Shown in pieces: positions 13,276-21,687 of a stretch of 64,000 nucleotides of DNA; positions within the stretch are counted from its first letter, which is position 1; every line of letters begins with the position of its first letter. The notes under the pieces are model-generated. The model was given only the letters and a program-made list of their open reading frames with translations. It was not told the DNA's origin and did not search any database. The position numbers and the translations under genes are program-made. Where the stretch lies: the NCBI RefSeq assembly GCF_014205835.1, contig NZ_JACHCQ010000009.1, positions 1-64,000 of the forward strand, given 5' to 3'. This DNA is from Pedobacter sp. AK013 (lineage in GTDB: Bacteria > Bacteroidota > Bacteroidia > Sphingobacteriales > Sphingobacteriaceae).

Positions 13276-13947
13276 ATGGGAAAAACCAGAACTCAGAATA
13301 ATGTTATCATCACAGGTGCTACAGGAATGGTTGGCGAAGGTGTATTGATGCAATGCTTAAACAGTCCTGAAATTGATCATATTTTAGTAATCAATCGTAA
13401 GCCTTGTGGTTATACCCATTCAAAACTAAAAGAGATAATCCATTCTGATTTCTTTGATTTTTCGCAGATTGAAAATCAGCTTTCGGGTTACAATGCCTGT
13501 TTCTTTTGTTTGGGAATTACCTCAGTAGGTGTTGATGGCGATACTTATTATAAAATGACTCATACCCTAACCATGCATGTTGCCGAAACGTTAAGCAAGC
13601 TGAACGCTGATATGACTTTCTGTTATGTTTCTGGAGGTGGAACCAATGCGAATGGGCGTTTAAAATGGGCCCAGGTAAAGGGGGAAACTGAAAACGATTT
13701 GATGAAATTACCTTTCGCTCAGGTGTTTAATTTTCGACCGGGTTTTATTAAACCTTTGCCAGGACAAAAATACGCTCATAAATTTTATGCTTATATCAAT
13801 TGGCTGTTTCCTATTGGAAGGGCCATTTACCCAAGTGGTTTCTGTACCATGGCCGAGCTGGCACAGGCAATGATCAATACCTTGAGCCATCATGGTGAAA
13901 GACGGATTTTGGAGGGCAAAGACATCATTGCTTTAGCTAAAGAATAA
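13276..13947 (+). CDS. NAD(P)-binding Rossmann-fold (atypical SDR) protein
   Basis: 223 residues. The N-terminal nucleotide-binding motif ITGATGMVGEGV has the GxxGxxG pattern of extended or atypical short-chain dehydrogenases. Later segments (ACFFCLGITS, FCYVSGGGTN, FNFRPGFIKPL) match small NmrA/TIP30-like epimerase-type proteins. The classical YxxxK catalytic pair is not evident: the tyrosine position reads SGGGTN...WAQVKGETE. The substrate is unknown, and a redox-sensing or regulatory role is possible. A TACCTTCG box at 13215-13222, just after the upstream terminator, may be its promoter -7 element. Confidence 0.7.
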   Translation: MGKTRTQNNVIITGATGMVGEGVLMQCLNSPEIDHILVINRKPCGYTHSKLKEIIHSDFFDFSQIENQLSGYNACFFCLGITSVGVDGDTYYKMTHTLTMHVAETLSKLNADMTFCYVSGGGTNANGRLKWAQVKGETENDLMKLPFAQVFNFRPGFIKPLPGQKYAHKFYAYINWLFPIGRAIYPSGFCTMAELAQAMINTLSHHGERRILEGKDIIALAKE

Positions 13948-14026
13948 GCCCAGGTACCGCTTGGGTACCCGAGCTCATCTTCAGCAGGTTTAAGGATTTA
14001 GTTTAGGTTAATTGATTATTTTGGGT

Positions 14027-14788
14027 TTAATATAAAACTGCGGTTGCGTCTTTATCTTTTTGAGATAATACTGTTGCACCTGAGCCACATTGGCCACCAT
14101 TCATAAGTGATAGCGCATCTGTTCCAGTAACACCAGGAACATTTGTTGCAGTTGATTCGCCTTGCGCTGCCCAGTTGGTATGCCTGAAAGAAATACAGTG
14201 ACCAAACTCATGGCATATTGTTCTCGCCCTTTGAGCAAACGAATTACCCGCAATGTAACTTTTATTAATTTTGATTAAAGCACCTGCGCTTCCTCCCGAT
14301 GGGAACTGCCCCTGGCCACAAACACCCGAACCTAAATTTTCATCTTTGATCAGTATATCATAAGGTGCTGAGGTTACAATATTAAGACGTAGTGTAGAAC
14401 CGGGCACACCATTCCATTGTGCAATGGCATTATTAATTTCGCTGCTCATTGAAGTCATAGATGGATCTACAAAAACTCTGATATTTAGCTTATTAGTGCT
14501 GTTTACTATACTTCCGGTATAATACTGCTCTGTTTTCGGTCCAGCACCATTAGTCGTAATTTCCATGTTTTTAGGAAATATAATATCTTCTTCAACGATA
14601 TATTCATTTCCATTATCTACAATACTCGACTCGGGGAATCCTAGATTTTTAATGTGCTGTAAAACCTTATCGGCATTTTTTACAGTTTCTTGTGGTTCTG
14701 GTGTTGATGTTTCCTGGTTTTTTTTACATGCAGCAATTGCAACTGCAACCATCGCTACAATTGCGATTTTTTTTAGGTTTTTTTTCAT
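14027..14788 (-). CDS. M57-type HExxH zinc metallopeptidase lipoprotein
   Basis: 253 residues. The N-terminus (positively charged, then VAVAIAAC) has a lipobox, so the protein should be a lipoprotein with Cys20 or so as its first mature residue. A zinc site HEFGHCISFRH (HExxHxxxxxH) lies at about residues 188-198, preceded by TIC, as in metzincin-like M57 dual-action HEIGH peptidases. N-terminal residues 40-80 (NADKVLQHIKNLGF, YIVEEDIIFP) also match that family. It probably degrades extracellular or periplasmic proteins. Its start lies next to a palindrome overlapping the predicted promoter at 14827-14849. Confidence 0.82.
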   Translation of the reverse strand: MKKNLKKIAIVAMVAVAIAACKKNQETSTPEPQETVKNADKVLQHIKNLGFPESSIVDNGNEYIVEEDIIFPKNMEITTNGAGPKTEQYYTGSIVNSTNKLNIRVFVDPSMTSMSSEINNAIAQWNGVPGSTLRLNIVTSAPYDILIKDENLGSGVCGQGQFPSGGSAGALIKINKSYIAGNSFAQRARTICHEFGHCISFRHTNWAAQGESTATNVPGVTGTDALSLMNGGQCGSGATVLSQKDKDATAVLY

Positions 14789-15135
14789 TGGTAAAGCGGT
14801 TAGTTAATCCTTAAGAGCTGATGAAACAAATGTAACAGAACGTGTTACATGAATTTTAAGCAAACCACGAATTTTACACGAAAACTTAACTGGCGCTCGG
14901 CGTGGCTGTTTAAAGCTATTGTTGTATTTAAAAATTTACACAAACAATCTGTTTTTACAGGTAATATTTTAGATATGTAGAAATTGTTATGTGTTTTTTT
15001 GCTGCGATAAATGAATTTTAAATCATAGCAATATCAAATATTAAACCTGATAAAAAATATTTTTTATTCTGATTTTACACTGCCATAGGGTTGTCAGTGG
15101 TCTGTGTTTTCTTTGTATAACTAAAACAAAAAAAC
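14789..15135. other. 347-nt divergent intergenic region
   Basis: It separates the minus-strand M57 gene from the plus-strand DinB-like gene. It holds the promoter/operator at 14827-14849. The remaining AT-rich sequence shows no gene, hairpin terminator or repeat I can identify. Confidence 0.5.
14827..14849 (-). promoter_or_regulatory. Promoter -7 box overlapped by a 19-bp palindrome
   Basis: On the minus strand TACATTTG (14834-14827) is a perfect TAnnTTTG box, 38 nt before the M57 start. TGTAACA-GAACG-TGTTACA (14831-14849) is a perfect 7-5-7 inverted repeat overlapping it, the usual geometry of a repressor operator. A TTTG lies 26 nt upstream, slightly too far for a consensus -33 box. Confidence 0.5.
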
Positions 15136-15660
15136 ATGATACAGGAACAATTATTCGCAGAAACAATGGAAGAAACTTCCCTTGTGTATTTAATGAAAAA
15201 TTATGCAAACTATAATTTCTGGGCAAACTTAACCTTGGTAAATTGGTTAAAAAATTATCCAGAAGAGTTATTGGAGCAAGAAGTATTATCGAGTTTTAAA
15301 AGTGTAAAGTTAACGCTCGCCCATATTTTACAGACGCAAGAATATTGGTATTCAATTCTTACTAAAACCGAATTCGAATTTCGGGAATATGGAAGTTTGA
15401 ATGATACTTTTGATGCACTGTTGAAACAGTCAGAAAATTTAGCCGTTTATATTACCGCAATCAGCGAAGATAGGTTTAACCAGAAAACGGAAATTCAAAG
15501 CCCTTGGTTTACTTCAGATTTTCAGAATTTTGAATATGTATTACACGTTTTCAACCATAGTACCTACCACCGTGGTCAAATTATTACCATTTGCCATAAT
15601 TTAGGGATAACAGGCGCTCCAATGACGGATTATAACTTCTATAATGTAATGGCGAAATAA
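15136..15660 (+). CDS. DinB-like four-helix metal-binding protein
   Basis: 174 residues, fitting the DinB/YfiT-like superfamily. NYNFWANLTLVNWL in helix 1, LTLAHILQTQEYWY with a metal-ligand-type His in helix 2, and NHSTYHRGQI near the C-terminus supply the usual three histidines. Members are metal-dependent thiol-linked transferases or hydrolases, often stress-induced; the substrate is unknown. The start at 15136 is supported only by frame extent; an ATG at 15166 (METTS...) or 15193 would also keep the domain. A strong terminator follows. Confidence 0.75.
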   Translation: MIQEQLFAETMEETSLVYLMKNYANYNFWANLTLVNWLKNYPEELLEQEVLSSFKSVKLTLAHILQTQEYWYSILTKTEFEFREYGSLNDTFDALLKQSENLAVYITAISEDRFNQKTEIQSPWFTSDFQNFEYVLHVFNHSTYHRGQIITICHNLGITGAPMTDYNFYNVMAK

Positions 15661-15680
15661 AGCTGCTATTCGTTAGTAAC

Positions 15681-15731
15681 GGCTTGTCAGAAAATCTCAT
15701 TCAACGTGAATCTTCAGACAAGCCCTTTTTT
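15681..15731 (+). terminator. Terminator after the DinB-like gene
   Basis: GGCTTGTC (15681-15688) pairs with GACAAGCC (15717-15724), and the stem continues inward with AGAAAATC... against ...GAATCTTC. A run of T follows directly (15726-15731). Confidence 0.85.
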
Positions 15732-15750
15732 AATATTAAGTTACCTTCAA

Positions 15751-15930
15751 TTATTTTTTATTATCGTATTTTCTTTGGTTGTCTTTATTGGACGTTTGAT
15801 CTGACCGTTGTCCGCCACCATTGGTTATTCCCTGGATTTTTTTATCTGTTTTAACATCGTGGTTAGCCCGATCGGCTATTGAACTGCCCTGAACTGTTGG
15901 ATTGTTTTTTGGTGTGTTCGTATTTTTCAT
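15751..15930 (-). CDS. Small hydrophilic protein of unknown function (59 aa)
   Basis: An open frame from ATG (complement of 15928-15930) to TAA encodes 59 residues, MKNTNTPKNN...KYDNKK. It is strongly hydrophilic (N, K, D, Q, T), has no hydrophobic core or membrane segment and is probably disordered. I do not recognise a family. Support for a real gene: AATCTTTG lies exactly 4 nt before the ATG, the same spacing as two other promoters in this window, and a terminator of the convergent neighbour ends just past its 3' end. It could be a stress-related small protein of the kind common in Pedobacter, but that is inference. Confidence 0.6.
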   Translation of the reverse strand: MKNTNTPKNNPTVQGSSIADRANHDVKTDKKIQGITNGGGQRSDQTSNKDNQRKYDNKK

Positions 15931-15934
15931 AACT

Positions 15935-15942
15935 CAAAGATT
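15935..15942 (-). promoter_or_regulatory. Candidate leaderless-type -7 box of the 59-aa gene
   Basis: Minus-strand AATCTTTG differs from TAnnTTTG only at the first base and ends 4 nt before the ATG. No clear -33 TTG at standard distance was found. Confidence 0.35.
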
Positions 15943-16144
15943 TGGTAAATAAATAGCAGAGCGCTATAACAACAACCAATGTGGGATTGGATATGTTTTG
16001 ATTTTTTTTGAGTTAGGTTTAACCAGTTAAGCAATATGTAATTTACAGTTGCCAATAAGCCAATTAGTTAGGGTTTAAACGCATGGCATTAGTTAACTAT
16101 TTAAAATTACCAATGAACAACTGAACCAATGACTATTGAGCCGC

Positions 16145-16846
16145 CTAGTACAACAAAAATATAGTTGGCTGCTTATGCAGGTCTATTTCCTCCTTGCGCC
16201 AATTGTAAACACTTTGGGTTTTAATAAATTCATCCTCTGCGGTGAGGTTGCTGGCTACGCAAACCTGTGTATTGGGCTTGCAGCTTTTTAGTACTTCTTC
16301 AAAAAGCTGGTTGTTGCGAAAAGGTGTTTCGATGAATATCTGTGTTTGTTTGTAACGGCTTGCCGATAAATCTAAATCTTTAATCCGTTTGGTACGTTGC
16401 TCTTTATCAATCGGTAAATAACCCCAAAAAGCGAAACTCTGTCCGTTAAAACCTGAGGCCATTAGGGCCAGTAAAATTGAGCTTGGTCCTACCAGTGGCA
16501 CTACTTTAATACCGCGTTTATGTGCTTCGGCAACAATATCTGCCCCAGGATCTGCAATGCCAGGGCAACCAGCTTCGCTCATTAAACCTACGTCTTTTCC
16601 GGCCGCAAGCTCAACAAAAAACTGACCTAAATCTGTCCGGTTATGTTTACCATAATCGTGCACAATTAAATCTTTCTGTGGTGTTTTTAAACCTGCCTCT
16701 TTTAAAAAGCGACGGGCTGTTTTACTATTTTCTACAATGTAAGTATCAATCTGGTTAATGGTATCAACCAAATAAGGGGTAAAAGTTTTGTGTGCTACCT
16801 CTTCAGCCAATGGTACGGGAATAAGGTATAAAGTGCCTTTTTGCAT
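16145..16846 (-). CDS. RsmI-like SAM-dependent methyltransferase (tetrapyrrole methylase fold)
   Basis: 233 residues. GTLYLIPVPL at the N-terminus, VGLMSEAGCPGIADPG (about 90-105) and VVPLVGPSSILLALMASGF (about 115-135) are the SAM-binding signatures of the RsmI/YraL family, which 2'-O-methylates C1402 of 16S rRNA. Compared with classical RsmI (about 280 residues, SDAGTPGISDPG), this protein is short and has E/C substitutions in the signature; Bacteroidetes often carry such a second paralogue. It may act on rRNA or another target. The start is supported by a promoter box 4 nt upstream. Confidence 0.82.
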   Translation of the reverse strand: MQKGTLYLIPVPLAEEVAHKTFTPYLVDTINQIDTYIVENSKTARRFLKEAGLKTPQKDLIVHDYGKHNRTDLGQFFVELAAGKDVGLMSEAGCPGIADPGADIVAEAHKRGIKVVPLVGPSSILLALMASGFNGQSFAFWGYLPIDKEQRTKRIKDLDLSASRYKQTQIFIETPFRNNQLFEEVLKSCKPNTQVCVASNLTAEDEFIKTQSVYNWRKEEIDLHKQPTIFLLY

Positions 16847-16850
16847 GCTA

Positions 16851-16858
16851 CAAAAATA
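16851..16858 (-). promoter_or_regulatory. Leaderless-type -7 box of the RsmI-like gene
   Basis: Minus-strand TATTTTTG, a perfect TAnnTTTG match, is followed by 4 nt and then the ATG. Transcription would begin at or within a base or two of the start codon. Confidence 0.5.
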
Positions 16859-17049
16859 CTCACAATAAATAGAATTTAAGTTCTAAAGTTGATAGAACTG
16901 GCAATATAATCTCTTTTGTAAGCAAAGGTGTAGCAAATTTTATTTCTGACTGACTTATTTTCTGCACAATTAAACTTGGCTTAAAACGTTAAATATTAGT
17001 TAAATATGCCTTGTATGGCAATATTTGAGGGAAAATGCGAAAACTATGC

Positions 17050-17076
17050 TTGCATATTAAACCCTCGATAATTTTG
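17050..17076 (+). promoter_or_regulatory. Predicted promoter of the Q/R-rich protein gene
   Basis: TTG at 17050-17052 and TAATTTTG at 17069-17076 (perfect -7 box) are separated by 16 nt. Upstream, GTTAAATAT occurs twice (16988-16996 and 16999-17007), 11 bp apart, a possible activator site. Confidence 0.45.
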
Positions 17077-17125
17077 GTTCTCTAATTGATACATACAGAT
17101 TAGGTTATTAAAATAAAACACACAA

Positions 17126-18772
17126 ATGAAAACACTGAAATCTACGGCACTTGTGCTGGGGCTATTTGGGCTCCTTGCCGGAACCACAACCCTTGTCAGG
17201 GCACAAGACTACCAAAATGATTACCAGGATGATGGTTACAGCACTGGCAATATTTCTTTACAGACTTTTTACGATGAACTTTCGCCTTATGGCACCTGGA
17301 TACAAGACCCACAATATGGATATGTTTGGCGCCCTGATGTAGATCAAAGCGAATTTCGGCCATATTATACAAATGGACGTTGGGCAATGACCGAATATGG
17401 TAATACCTGGGTTTCCAATTACGATTGGGGCTGGGCACCTTTCCACTACGGCCGTTGGGTAATTAACAGTTACAGGCAATGGATCTGGTTGCCAGATACC
17501 AATTGGGGACCAGCATGGGTAGATTGGAGAAGCGGTGATGGTTACTACGGATGGGCACCAATGGCGCCAAGCATTAGTATCAACTTAAGTTTTGGCCGCC
17601 GTTATGTGGTACCAGAATTTTGCTGGAACTTTATTCCACAGCGTAATATTTATATCAATACCTTCCCAAGGTACGATTACGGTCGTAACAATGTATATAT
17701 CCGAAACACCACCATTATCAATAATACTTATGTTTATAACAGAAGAACATATTATGGTGGTCCAAGGGTTGAAGATATCAGACGTGCAACCAATAGAGAT
17801 GTAACTGTTTATCGTTATGCCCAAAGTTCAAGACCTGGCGCAAGCAGGGTTGGTGGTAGAGAGGTTTCTATCTACAGACCAAGGCCTGAACGTAATTCAG
17901 TAGATAACCGTAATGCGGCACCAAGAAGATTTGAACAAGGTAATGCGGGTATTAGCAGAGGAGGAAGGAATGAAGGTTATACCAATCGCGATCAAAGAGA
18001 CGGTAATAATAACGATAACCGTTTTGGATCGAGAAGAGATAACCGTACTGTGCAACCTGATAGGAATAACGGTACCATAAGCAGAGATAATAATCAGCCT
18101 AGTAACAGGGGCGAAGTTTATAACAGAGATGCTAATGGGCGTGCTAGCCGTGGCAATGCCAATGGAGTTGACGGAAGAAACGGACAAGAAAACGTAAACC
18201 GTGGTCAAGATCAGCAACGTTTTGAGCAGATGAGGCAGCAACGTATGCAACAAGACCGTATGAGCCAAGATCAGCAACGTGCACAGCGCGATATTCAGAC
18301 GCAACAACGTGGCCAGATAGATCAGCAACAACGTGCAGCTCAAATGGAGGAGCAGAGAGCACAGCGTAACGAGCAATTGCAACAACAACGCACACAACGT
18401 GATGCTCAGGTACAGCAACAACGTAATGAGCAGATGCAACAGCAGCGTGCACAACAGGCTCAGGCTCAACAACAAGAAAGGGCTCAACGTGATGCACAGA
18501 TGCAACAACAACGTAATGAGCAAATGCAGCAGCAACGTGCACAACAGGCTCAAGCTCAGCAACAAGAAAGGGCACAGCGTGATGCGCAGATGCAGCAACA
18601 ACGTGCACAACAAGCCCAGCAACAACAGCAAGAAAGAGCACAACGTGATGCTCAAGCTCAACAACAAAGGGCTCAGGAACAACAACAGAGACAAGAACAA
18701 AGAAGATCGGAAGCGCCACAACAAAGAGGAGGTGGTGAAAGTGGAAGACCATCAAGAGGTGGTAGAGGATAA
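17126..18772 (+). CDS. Secreted YXWGXW-type (DUF6600-like) protein with Q/R-rich tail
   Basis: 548 residues. A signal peptide (residues 1-27, ending VRAQ) precedes an aromatic domain (about 40-170) with YGTWIQDPQYGYVWRP, GRWAMTEYGNTWVSNY, FHYGRW and WAPMAP, a repeated Y/W/G pattern seen in Bacteroidetes and proteobacterial proteins labelled DUF6600. A basic N/R-rich linker (about 230-350) follows. The last about 190 residues are almost entirely Q, R, A, E and M with 27-30-residue internal repeats (AQRDAQMQQQR, NEQMQQQRAQQAQAQ). The tail should be disordered or coiled-coil. It is probably an envelope protein; function unknown. The long minus-strand open frames here are artefacts of the CAA/CAG repeats. 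Confidence 0.78.
   Translation: MKTLKSTALVLGLFGLLAGTTTLVRAQDYQNDYQDDGYSTGNISLQTFYDELSPYGTWIQDPQYGYVWRPDVDQSEFRPYYTNGRWAMTEYGNTWVSNYDWGWAPFHYGRWVINSYRQWIWLPDTNWGPAWVDWRSGDGYYGWAPMAPSISINLSFGRRYVVPEFCWNFIPQRNIYINTFPRYDYGRNNVYIRNTTIINNTYVYNRRTYYGGPRVEDIRRATNRDVTVYRYAQSSRPGASRVGGREVSIYRPRPERNSVDNRNAAPRRFEQGNAGISRGGRNEGYTNRDQRDGNNNDNRFGSRRDNRTVQPDRNNGTISRDNNQPSNRGEVYNRDANGRASRGNANGVDGRNGQENVNRGQDQQRFEQMRQQRMQQDRMSQDQQRAQRDIQTQQRGQIDQQQRAAQMEEQRAQRNEQLQQQRTQRDAQVQQQRNEQMQQQRAQQAQAQQQERAQRDAQMQQQRNEQMQQQRAQQAQAQQQERAQRDAQMQQQRAQQAQQQQQERAQRDAQAQQQRAQEQQQRQEQRRSEAPQQRGGGESGRPSRGGRG
18333..18670 (+). repeat. Q/R-rich coding tandem repeat
   Basis: CAACAACGT-type units recur throughout, with longer blocks encoding QQQRNEQMQQQRAQQAQAQQ repeated at about 18418-18490 and 18508-18570. 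The repeat is in frame and could vary in copy number. Confidence 0.75.
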
Positions 18773-18776
18773 ATTG

Positions 18777-18806
18777 AAAAGTCCCGATGAAAATCGGGAC
18801 TTTTTT
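18777..18806. terminator. Bidirectional terminator between convergent genes
   Basis: GTCCCGAT (18781-18788), GAAA loop, ATCGGGAC (18793-18800), then TTTTTT. A run of A before the stem provides the U tract in the other direction, so it can also stop transcription from the minus-strand operon ending at 18871. Confidence 0.9.
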
Positions 18807-18870
18807 ATTGTTAAAGCTTATTCTTAATCCAGATGGATTTTAAGAAGATCGCTATATTATTCGTTAATAT

Positions 18871-19827
18871 TTATTTTACTTTAAAAACCTGAAATTCGGC
18901 TAAATGTGTATAATCCTGAGGCCCTTCGGTCATTTCTAACTTCAGGAATCTTACTTTAGTGGGGGCATCGAGCTCATAGTTCTGTAAAGCTTTTAAATTG
19001 GGGTCCATGGCTTTGGCTGTTAAAAGATTAGTCCAAATGATGCCATCAACACTTCCTTTCAGGTTAAATTTGGTAAACCCTGTATTGTTGTTGTTGCGGG
19101 GAGCCATAGATATACTTGTTACATTAGTTAGTGTAAGCATATCCACCTGGATCCAATGCGGGTATGGTAAAACGGTGGGTGAATATTGCGAATGCCAAAA
19201 AGTTGCCAGATCGCCATCAATTACACTAGTAAGTGATCCATCGCCAGGCTGAGTGCTTGATGCGGTAAGCGCCCACCCCGTTCTGTCTGCAAGAATCTCG
19301 GGCGCCTTATACGTCACAGAAGTAATAAACATTGTTTTTAACAAAGGATTGATCTTATATCCAGAAGCATCAATAATACTGATCGGCAACATATATACTT
19401 TGTTGGGGTCCAGGTTTTTAGAGTTGTATTTTAAGGAAGCCAGGTTGGAAGTAATTGCTCCGCTTGATATGGTTACATCCAGACCGCTAATAGTATAAGC
19501 ACTTACAGGGAGTTTCAAATAGGGTGTAAGGTTTTGACTGGTACGTACAACATTTACACTATCAAAGGCCTTATCATCTATCTTAAATTTCACCGTAATA
19601 TTGTTTAGCGGCAAACCTACGGCGGCGAAAGATGCACCAAAATCATAGGATACAACAGTGTCCTTTGTAGGATAAATGGTTATTTTTTGTGCATTGGCTT
19701 GTCTGGAAACATACACCAGCGCATTTTCTTTAGTGTCTGATTTTTCAAGGTATGCATCTTCTTTCTTACATGCACTCATAGCTGTAAGAACAGCTATGAT
19801 ACAGGATAATATTTTATATAGTTTCAT
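18871..19827 (-). CDS. Lipoprotein with BT_3987-like and F5/8 type C (discoidin) domains
   Basis: 318 residues from the ATG at 19827, chosen because MKLYKILSC...AMSACKK gives a proper lipoprotein signal; the longer open frame to 19947 runs back into susD. Residues about 30-160 look like the DUF1735/BT_3987 beta-sandwich common in Sus accessory proteins (ITVKFKIDDKAFDS, GLDVTISSG). Residues about 180-318 form a discoidin domain (VIDGDLATFWHSQY, HWIQVDM, FNLKGSVDGIIWT, VRFLKLEMTE). It is probably a surface glycan-binding protein. It starts 16 nt after susD and is the last gene of the operon. Confidence 0.82.
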   Translation of the reverse strand: MKLYKILSCIIAVLTAMSACKKEDAYLEKSDTKENALVYVSRQANAQKITIYPTKDTVVSYDFGASFAAVGLPLNNITVKFKIDDKAFDSVNVVRTSQNLTPYLKLPVSAYTISGLDVTISSGAITSNLASLKYNSKNLDPNKVYMLPISIIDASGYKINPLLKTMFITSVTYKAPEILADRTGWALTASSTQPGDGSLTSVIDGDLATFWHSQYSPTVLPYPHWIQVDMLTLTNVTSISMAPRNNNNTGFTKFNLKGSVDGIIWTNLLTAKAMDPNLKALQNYELDAPTKVRFLKLEMTEGPQDYTHLAEFQVFKVK

Positions 19828-19843
19828 ATAATATCGTTTTAAG

Positions 19844-21685
19844 TTAGTACCCTGGAAGCTGAACAATTTGTTTGTTTCTGTCCATTTCATTCTGACGATA
19901 AGGGAGGAAATAAAATTTACGTTGCCACAGTACCCTGGAGGTTGCAACCACCCGTTTGTAAAAGGTCGGGTCAGACAAAGAAGTGCCCGCGTCCATATTC
20001 ATGCCGTAAAAATCGCCACCTTGTTTTGAACCGGTTTCATCTGGGATTTTCCACCGGCGTACATCCCAGAACCTGAGACCTGATTCGTAGCAGAGCTCGA
20101 TTCGCCTTTCCAGGCGGATTTGTTTCCGCATTTCTATCTGGCCGAGGTCTGCAGGGATTTCTGGTATCCCTCCGCGTGTACGTACATCATTCAGGTATTT
20201 TAATACATCGGCATTACCTGGCTGCGATTCGTTTAAAGCCTCTGCATAACTTAAATACAGTTCAGCCATTCTTATCAGCATAGCGGGGCGGGCAGGATTA
20301 CTTCCTGTACTTAAATTGGTATTTGGGTGAATGTTTTTTCTGGCTGTATACCCTGTTTTTGGATAATCCCGTGCGTTTGCTTTTTTGCCCGATGCTGCTG
20401 TAGAATAATAAGTAACATAAGTTTGCCCTGCTGCAGGAACCACTGGTATTACTGATCCGCTAAAGGTTACATCGACATAAAAACGGGGTTCTCTTCCGAC
20501 ATACATATTATTCGTACCTGCAGAATAATAAGGTGTTGCAGTGTTGGTGAAAGTTGTTTCGTTATATGAAGGCGTTTCTTTAATTGTACGCCCGTCTGCC
20601 ATTCTGAAATCATCAACAAGTTCCTGTAACACACCAATACCATTCCAGCCATTGCCAGACAAGGAATTTTTTGGCGCACAGTGCTGAGACCAACCAGAAT
20701 GTATATTGGTTGCCCTTCTTAGCCAAATACCTTCTTCTTTCCAGCCATCCCAAAACATATCCCTGGTCGAATTAAATCCCTGAAGAAATAAGTTGGCATT
20801 TTGTTTTATAAAAAGTTTATGGCCCTGGGCTACATTCAGATCAATGGCTCTTTTCATTGCTTCGGCTGCAGCCGCCCAACGGGTAGGATCATAAGTTTGG
20901 TTAAATAATTGCTTTCCATCAAAGTTCTTCCAATCTGCGAATTCTGAATTTCCGTTAAATAGCGGGCTGGCATGCGCCAGTAAAACCTGCGCTTCAATTG
21001 CTGCTGCTATGGGTAGCGTAATCCGGCCAACCTGATAATCATCAACGGTATTGGAGCCAGTAAGGTGCAGGCTCGTTAGGCTTGCTTCCGATGCACGCAT
21101 TTCATTCAGCACAAACTTTACGCATTCATCCCAAGAACTCCTTGGAATTTGAAAGTTATCATTTGGCAAACCCGAAACCAGGGGTGCAATGGCTGCTGGA
21201 CCTACTTCTTTCATTAGTAACCAGTGATAGTAGGCCCTTAAAAAACGTGCTTCTCCTTTATATTCTTTTACAATAGATTCACCATTCTGTTGGTCTAAAA
21301 GCTCCTTACACTCATCAACCCGCTCCAGAAAAATGTTAATGTTCCGGATCAATTGGTAATAGGTTTCGAAACGTGTTGGCGAATTATCGCTGGTAACTGC
21401 TCCAGAATTGATGGTTAAGGCGTTACCTGTTCCCCAGTTGGCATATTCCAGCTCATCGCTAGTGCCCGCATACTGATAACCATAAGGTTGATCCCATATA
21501 TCCTGTATACCTGCATACAGGCTAAAGAACCAGCGTTCGGTATTGGCCCTGTTAGAAAATACTTTATCTATGGTATTGATATTATCTGGTACGGTATCAA
21601 AATATCCTTTTTTACAGCTTGTGGGTATAAAAAGGAACGATATTAATAGCGCCAGAATTAATTTTTTTGCGAATCTGTTTTTCAT
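19844..21685 (-). CDS. SusD/RagB family nutrient-binding outer membrane lipoprotein
   Basis: 613 residues. The signal ends FIPTSCKKGYFD, a lipobox with the Cys at about residue 24. The rest matches SusD: FSNRANTERWFFSLYAGI near the N-terminus, TPR-type helices (GEARFLRAYYHWLLMKEVG) and the C-terminal RMAELYLSYAEALNES...IRLERRIELCYESGLRFWDVRRWK block. It binds glycan or peptide at the cell surface and caps the SusC transporter encoded 2 nt upstream. Confidence 0.93.
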   Translation of the reverse strand: MKNRFAKKLILALLISFLFIPTSCKKGYFDTVPDNINTIDKVFSNRANTERWFFSLYAGIQDIWDQPYGYQYAGTSDELEYANWGTGNALTINSGAVTSDNSPTRFETYYQLIRNINIFLERVDECKELLDQQNGESIVKEYKGEARFLRAYYHWLLMKEVGPAAIAPLVSGLPNDNFQIPRSSWDECVKFVLNEMRASEASLTSLHLTGSNTVDDYQVGRITLPIAAAIEAQVLLAHASPLFNGNSEFADWKNFDGKQLFNQTYDPTRWAAAAEAMKRAIDLNVAQGHKLFIKQNANLFLQGFNSTRDMFWDGWKEEGIWLRRATNIHSGWSQHCAPKNSLSGNGWNGIGVLQELVDDFRMADGRTIKETPSYNETTFTNTATPYYSAGTNNMYVGREPRFYVDVTFSGSVIPVVPAAGQTYVTYYSTAASGKKANARDYPKTGYTARKNIHPNTNLSTGSNPARPAMLIRMAELYLSYAEALNESQPGNADVLKYLNDVRTRGGIPEIPADLGQIEMRKQIRLERRIELCYESGLRFWDVRRWKIPDETGSKQGGDFYGMNMDAGTSLSDPTFYKRVVATSRVLWQRKFYFLPYRQNEMDRNKQIVQLPGY

Positions 21686-21687
21686 AA

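Noticed and set aside
17897..18755. Long minus-strand open frames (up to 275 codons) opposite the Q/R-rich gene
   Set aside because: They are the complement of CAA/CAG/CGT repeats, giving leucine- and valine-rich nonsense; the plus strand has a signal peptide and a recognisable domain.
19828..19947. 40-residue N-terminal extension of the discoidin lipoprotein
   Set aside because: It overlaps the end of susD and would bury the lipoprotein signal at 19827.
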